This document shows, piece after piece, positions 21,677 through 26,724 of a DNA stretch of 26,724 bases. Position 1 is the first letter of the stretch; each line of letters starts with the position of its first letter. A program made the translations under genes and the position numbers. Origin of the DNA: Knoxdaviesia capensis (lineage: Eukaryota > Ascomycota > Sordariomycetes > Microascales > Gondwanamycetaceae); the NCBI GenBank assembly GCA_001510575.1, contig LNGK01000011.1:967010-993733 (forward strand). The letters run 5' to 3'. The notes under the pieces were generated by a model. It was not told the origin of the DNA. It searched no databases and saw only the letters and a list, made by a program, of their open reading frames with translations.

Positions 21677-22375
21677 ATAGAGGTAAATAACCTTAGATGC
21701 TTTATCCTTAATACTGAGATAGAAACCCTAATTTACGTGCTATGCTACTACGCCGTTACTAGCGGCTCGGCGCGTAAGCATCTCGCTAAGCATCGCGATA
21801 TTATTTCTGCCGATAATCGCCGAACTATTCTTAACTAGATCTACTAACTAAATCCCATTAAACATAAGGACGAGTATAGCGACCGATTTATACTAGAACT
21901 TAGCGGGCGAGTAGCTCGGGCCAGTCTCGGCCCACCTAGAAACGACGGCATTAGATATAATGCCTATGGCTTTTTCACGGTAGTGCTTCCTCATATAAAG
22001 GCCCATTATGAGGCCGAATATAGGTAGCAAAACCCTATAGGCGTATATAGGGTCTTAGGGCTAAGAGGAGATATGAAGAAGAAGAAAGCGCGCGCGGAGG
22101 AGAATCTTCCGTAGATAGGGGGGCTCCTATACTAGCGGCTATTCCCGTCAGGGCGGCTATTAGGCTACTACTAAGTTACCTAGCCTAGTAAGTCTACCTT
22201 AATCGTATTATTTAGTATATATTATTCTAATATACTTTTAGCTACTACTACTTCTACGCCGCTATCCCCAACGGAGCCCGCCCCGACCGAGCCCGCCCCG
22301 ACCAAGCCCGTCCTAACCGAGCCCTTCATCTCTCCTACCGAGTAATCCCCTAATATTTATACGATCGAATAGTAA
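21677..22375 (+). pseudogene. OrsD (DUF3505) zinc-finger domain fragment
   Basis: A plus-strand frame reads through RIP-type stops with an OrsD-like layout. First comes LIYVLCYYAVTSGSARKHLA followed by KHRDII, a C2H2-like unit in which Tyr before VLC fits a RIP-changed Cys. Then come RRTIL, GIRYNAYGFFTVVLPHIKAH (Tyr for the expected Cys) and YEAEYR, then YQRLFPSGRLLGYY (family form CQRxF...YF). A PTEPAP-type Pro/Thr/Glu linker follows, and the frame ends in adjacent TAG and TAA at 22370-22375. The rest of a TLH protein is not recognisable beyond it. In the other copy (1134-5421) the same domain is N-terminal to a RecQ-like region, so this is probably an N-terminal piece of another family member. 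The start is unknown. Confidence 0.7.
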
Positions 22376-22405
22376 CTTAGGGTTATTAAATAATAAAATA
22401 TTTAT

Positions 22406-23437
22406 TTATAAGTTCTTAGGGATATATAATTTATTAAAACCTCTAAAGAAGGCGTACGTAATAAAAAAACATATACTTAGGGTATATGTATTAAGAACTA
22501 TATATCGACCTAGAAGCTAAAGAACATAATCCGTAGGAAGAGCGGCCGTAGGTAGATCGAGGTTTCCGATCTAATGCTATATACCCTAGAGTAAGCGGTT
22601 AAACCGGTGGCTATTAATGACCTATGCGACCGCTATTATATTCTAAAGGGAACTAAATAGTCGCTAGTATGCTATAGCCCCCGTAGTATATAGTTCGCGG
22701 GGCATGCCATAGCGGAAGTAGCTAGACCCCGGCTCTAGCTATCTACCTCGTTAGAATTTTCTAAGAAGGGAGTATGCCTCCTAAGTAATTATCGCCGAAG
22801 TAATAAAGCCTCTACTAGGCGGGCATAGAGAGTCTGCTTCGTTATGTAGAAGCCCGTATAGGCGGTAAGCGGAGTAGGACGCTATATATTATATTAAGAA
22901 ACGTATTATATCGGCCTAGATAGCCTCCTTAAAGGGGGGTGGATACGACGAGATCGGGGGCACATTATAGATAGAGTCTCTAACCGGTATGTAATGTAGG
23001 CGGGCTAGATTAGGGACGGTATATTATAGCGTAGGGTGCCGCTCTAGTTACATAAGGTGTAATATCGTATACTATAGATAACCGGGCGGGGGGCTATAGC
23101 TAAGCGGCGATCTCGGGAGGTCATCGGCGCATAGTGCTTGTTATTAGGAGTCGTCTAAGGATTTCAACTAGGCCTCGATCTAGGTAGCGGTCTCGACGGA
23201 CTTAGTAGGATTAGGAACCGTTATATTTACAGGAATAGCCATAGCCCAAGCTCCCTTAAGAGACTAAAGCTATGCTTTAATATCGCTAGATAGCTAACTA
23301 GAATACGACGTAGAGTTATCTTCATTAACGGCTTATCCGTCTTACGCACTAGAGTTAATTTAAGAGGCGGGAGGATTAGTAGATAAAGTAGAGAGGGAGT
23401 TTAGGATAATAGCGTCGCGTAGGTACTTAGAAGCCAT
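22406..23437 (-). pseudogene. Unrecognised RIP-damaged frame, about 343 codons
   Basis: From ATG at 23437 to TAA at 22406 a minus-strand frame runs without frameshift but with many TAG and TAA stops. It starts MASKYLRDAIIL and includes Ser/Thr-rich then Pro-rich parts: YSPPPGYL, LERHPTL, LARLHYIPVRDSIYNV, PPISSYPPPF, CPPSRGFITSAI and ELYTTGAIAY. I recognise no family. The frame is convergent with the OrsD fragment, with 30 bp between their ends. A plus-strand frame across the same bases can also be read, though it is Arg-rich and looks less protein-like, so the strand is a judgement. Confidence 0.4.
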
Positions 23438-23477
23438 TAGAGAAAAGATTAACTTATAGAGTTAGAAAATTTACTAA

Positions 23478-23800
23478 AGGATAATAAAAGAGATAAATAG
23501 ATAAAGGAGAAGTAGAAAGGGCTAGGAAAAGAGAAAGAAAGGAAAGGAAAGGGATAGAGAAGGAAAGGGGATTTAAAAGAGAAAGTAAGTAGAAAGAAAG
23601 GAAAGAAAAGAAAGGAAAGGGGATTAATAAGAGAAAGAAAGGGGGAAGGACTTAGGGAATAAAGTATATAGAAAAATATTAAAAAAAAAGAGAGAAAGAG
23701 ACTTAAGATAAAGAGAGAATTAAAAAGAGAAATATATAAGAAAAAAAGAGAAAGGACTTAGGGACTTAGCTCTAAGATATAAAATAATTAAAACTTATAA
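23478..23800. repeat. Purine-rich low-complexity tract
   Basis: The plus strand is almost entirely A and G, with words GAAAGAAAGGAAAGG, GGGGATT and AAAAAAAGAGAGAAAGAG. No gene is seen. The stretch 23800-23890 that follows is AT-rich and equally featureless. Confidence 0.9.
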
Positions 23801-23889
23801 AAAAAAAGAAGCTATAAGCTATTTTTATATTAAGTTTTATTTATTTATAATAATATAAAATAAATTATAAAAACTAAAATACTTTATAA

Positions 23890-25680
23890 GATATAATAAA
23901 CATAAAATAGACTCGCATACTATTATAAGATATAGCAAGCACGCCTCAAAAGCTTATTCACTAAGCCTAAAATATAGCAAACATAAGATATAGACTTAAA
24001 TACGACGAATACAGGATATAGGAGGCATAAGATATAGACTCGAATATAAACATAAGATAGAGCAAGCATAAGATATAGCAAACATAAGAATCTTTATAGC
24101 AAGCAAACCTTATAAACTTAGTTACTAAGCCTAAAATATAGCAGGCATAAGATATAGACTCGCATACTAACATAAGATATAGAAGGTATAAGAATCTTTA
24201 TAGTAGGCACGCCTCATAAACTCATATACTAAGCCTAAAATATAGTAGGCACAAGATACAGACTCGAATACGAACATAAGATATAGTAAGCATAAGATAT
24301 AGACTCGAATACGAACATAAGATATAGTAAGTATAAGATATAGTAGGCATAAGATATAATAGGCACGCCTTATAAAGTTATTTACTAAACCTAAAATATA
24401 GTAGGCATAAGATATAGACTCGAATACGAATATAAGATATAGTAAGCATAAGATATAGTAGGCACGCCTCATAAAATCATTTACTAAGCCTAAAATATAG
24501 CAGGCATAAGATATAGACTCGAATACGAATATAAGATATAGTAGGCATAAGATATAGAGTTACATACCATCATAAGATATAGTAGGTATAAGATATAGCA
24601 GGCACGCCTCATAAAATCATTTACTAAGCCTAAAATATAGCAGGCATAAGATATAGACTTAAATACGAATATAAGATATAGTAGGCATAAGATATAGCAA
24701 GTATAAGATATAGTAGGCACGCCTTATAAAATCATTTACTAAGCCTAAAATATAGCAGGCATAAGATATAGACTCGAATACGAACATAATATATAGTAGG
24801 CATAAGATATAGAGTTACATACTATCATAAGATATAGTAGGCATAAGATATAGCAGGCACGCCTCATAAAATCATTTACTAAGCCTAAAATATAGCAGGC
24901 ATAAGATATAGACTTAAATACGAACATAAGATATAGTAAGCATAAGATATAGTAAGCATAAGATATAGTAGGCACGCCTTATAAAATCATTTACTAAGCC
25001 TAAAATATAGTAGGCATAAGATATAGACTCGAATACGAACATAATATATAGTAAGCATAAGATATAGTAAGCACGCCTTATAAAGTTATTTACTAAGCCT
25101 AAAATATAGTAGGTATAAGATATAGACTCGAATACGAACATAATATATAGTAAGCATAAGATATAGTAGGTACGCCTTATAAAGTCATTTACTAAGCCTA
25201 AAATATAGTAGGCATAAGATATAGACTTAAATATAAACACAAGATATAGTAAGCACGCCTTATAAAATTATTTACTAAAGCTAAAATATAGTAGGCATAA
25301 GAATATAGACTCGAATATAAATACTAGATATAGCAAGCACGCCTCATAAAATCATTTACTAAGCCTAAAATATAGTAGGCATAAGATATAGACTCGAATA
25401 CGAACATAAGATATAGTAGGTATAAGATATAGAGTTACATACTATTATAAGATATAGTAGGCATAAGATATAGTAGGCATAAGATATAGTAGGCACGCCT
25501 TATAAAATCATTTACTAAGCCTAAAATATAGCAAGCATAAGATATAGACTCGAATACGAACATAATATATAGTAGGCATAAGATATAGACTCGAATACGA
25601 ACATAAGATATAGTAAGCATAAGATATAATAGGCACGCCTTATAAACTCCTAGCTAAATAACAGGTACGCCTCCTTAACA
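23890..25680. repeat. Two-level AT-rich tandem array
   Basis: About 16 boxes of the form GCACGCCTCATAAAATCATT followed by TACTAAGCCTAAAATATAG recur every 85-155 bp (for example near 24208, 24363, 24462, 24601, 24717, 24859, 24972, 25072, 25254, 25338, 25493 and 25634). Between boxes lie variable numbers of a 16-bp unit, CATAAGATATAGTAGG or variants, together with ACTCGAATACGAA spacers. Minus-strand open frames with repeated ISYAYYILGLV-type words are by-products of the repeat. Mixed CAGG/TAGG and CTCG/CTTA variants suggest RIP acting on the array. Confidence 0.95.
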
Positions 25681-25689
25681 TATACTTAT

Positions 25690-26724
25690 TTTATTTACCT
25701 TTTATATCTACTTCTCCCCCCCTCTATCTACCTTTTCCCTCTTCTTCCATCTACCTTTTCTCTCTACCTTTTCCCTCTTTTTCTATCTACCTTTTCTCTC
25801 TACCTTTTCCCTCTACTTCTTCTATCTACCTTTTCCCTCTACTTCTTCCCTCTTCTTCTATCTACCTCTTCTTTCTACCTCTTCCTACTTCTTCCATCTA
25901 CCTTTTCTCTCTACCTTTTCCCTCTTCTTCCATCTGCCTTTTCCTACTTCTTACATCTACCTTTTCCCTCTACTTCTTCTATCTACCTTTTCTCTCTACC
26001 TTTTCCCTCTTATTCCATCTACCTTTTCTCTCTACCTTTTCCCTCTTCTTCTATCTACCTTTTCTTTCTACCTTTTCCCTCTTCTTCTATCTACCTTTTT
26101 CTTTCTACCTTTTCCCTCTACTTCTTCCATCTACCTTTTCTTTCTACCTTTTCCCTCTTCTTCCATCTACCTTTTCTTTCTGCCTTTTCCCTCTACTTCT
26201 TCCATCTACCTTTTCTCTCTACCTTTTCCCTCTTCTTCCATATACCTTTTCTTTCTGCCTTTTCCATCTACTTCTTCTATCTGCCTTTTCTCTCTGCCTT
26301 TTCCCTCTGCTTCTTCTATCTGCCTTTTCTTTCTGCCTTTTCTCTCTACGTTTTCCCTCTCCTTTTTCTAAATGCTTCTCCCCCCCCTCTGCCTTTTCCG
26401 TCTACCTTTTCCCTCTTCTTCCATCTGCCTTTTCCTACTTCTTACATCTGCCTTTTCCCTCTACTTCTTCTATCTACCTTTTCTCTCTACCTTTTCCCTC
26501 TTATTCCATCTGCCTTTTCTCTCTGCCTTTTCCCTCTACTTCTTCCATCTGCCTTTTCTTTCTGCCTTTTCCCTCTTCTTCCATCTACCTTTTCTTTCTG
26601 CCTTTTCCCTCTACTTCTTCCATCTGCCTTTTCTCTCTGCCTTTTCCCTCTTCTTCCATATACCTTTTCTTTCTGCCTTTTCCATCTACTTCTTCTATCT
26701 GCCTTTTCTCTCTGCCTTTTCCCT
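25690..26724. repeat. Polypyrimidine (CT-rich) tandem array, open at the right edge
   Basis: The plus strand is nearly pure C and T apart from regular A or G in CTACC/CTGCC and CATCT words. Units such as CTACCTTTTCCCTCTTCTTC recur with an irregular period of 20-40 bp. A larger duplication is visible: CTCTTCTTCCATCTGCC followed by TTTTCCTACTTCTTACATCT occurs at 25922 and 26413. TGCC forms become commoner to the right, while TACC dominates the left, as expected if the left part has more TpG-to-TpA change. It continues past the window. Confidence 0.95.

Noticed and set aside
23967..25620. Several minus-strand open frames rich in Tyr, Ile and Leu that resemble membrane proteins
   Set aside because: The hydrophobic words are translations of CATAAGATATAG repeats; the frames start and stop with unit-length changes.
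1..26724. tRNA or complete rRNA genes
   Set aside because: No cloverleaf with a recognisable TTCGA-type T-loop in context, and no rRNA beyond the 17-nt match, could be seen by eye. A tRNAscan-SE and Infernal run would settle this.

Overview
This window reads as a subtelomeric, repeat-dominated block of a filamentous ascomycete genome that has been heavily mutated by repeat-induced point mutation (RIP). No intact protein-coding gene is visible. Across most of the window CpA and TpG are replaced by TpA. Long reading frames are punctuated almost only by stops that C-to-T or G-to-A changes can create (TAG, TAA, sometimes TGA), and frameshifts are rare. Read through the stops, four fossil coding blocks appear, and three of them belong to the fungal telomere-linked helicase (TLH) family, with RecQ-type and OrsD (DUF3505) domains. 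The source is therefore eukaryotic and fungal; the species cannot be told from this.

Layout from left to right: (1) a 41/53-bp hairpin-rich minisatellite at 1-713; (2) an almost full-length TLH-family pseudogene on the minus strand, 5421 down to 1134, with an N-terminal OrsD zinc-finger domain, a recognisable 58-nt intron and a C-terminal RecQ-like domain whose catalytic motifs are degenerate; (3) an 18-unit satellite of about 237 bp with dimeric order, 5770-9945; (4) a TIR-flanked non-autonomous DNA transposon, 10057-11231, carrying a GT-rich minisatellite and two telomere-type TTAGGG units; (5) a tandem array of about 400-bp units, 11404-14212, one of whose junctions has expanded into a 69/72-bp minisatellite; (6) T-rich duplicated sequence to 15.7 kb; (7) a second TLH pseudogene, 18710 down to 15930 on the minus strand, with all RecQ motifs readable and canonical apart from RIP damage; (8) several short tandem arrays and a RIP-damaged single terminus of the transposon at 20193-20344; (9) a third TLH fragment (C-terminus only, minus strand, 20544-21300), a separate OrsD fragment (plus strand, 21677-22375) and an unrecognised convergent frame (22406-23437); (10) a two-level tandem array, 23890-25680, and a polypyrimidine array that runs off the right edge.

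The picture is a graveyard of TLH copies separated by expanding satellites, as known for subtelomeres of several fungi. The coding fossils were open when RIP struck, since they carry point mutations to stops and almost no indels. The less mutated islands (the minisatellites and the intact transposon) either arrived later or are too short-period or too diverged to have been strongly affected. The most interesting signals are the TLH copy whose helicase motifs were lost before RIP, the transposon carrying GT-rich repeats and telomere units, and the minisatellite that grew from a junction within a larger tandem repeat.
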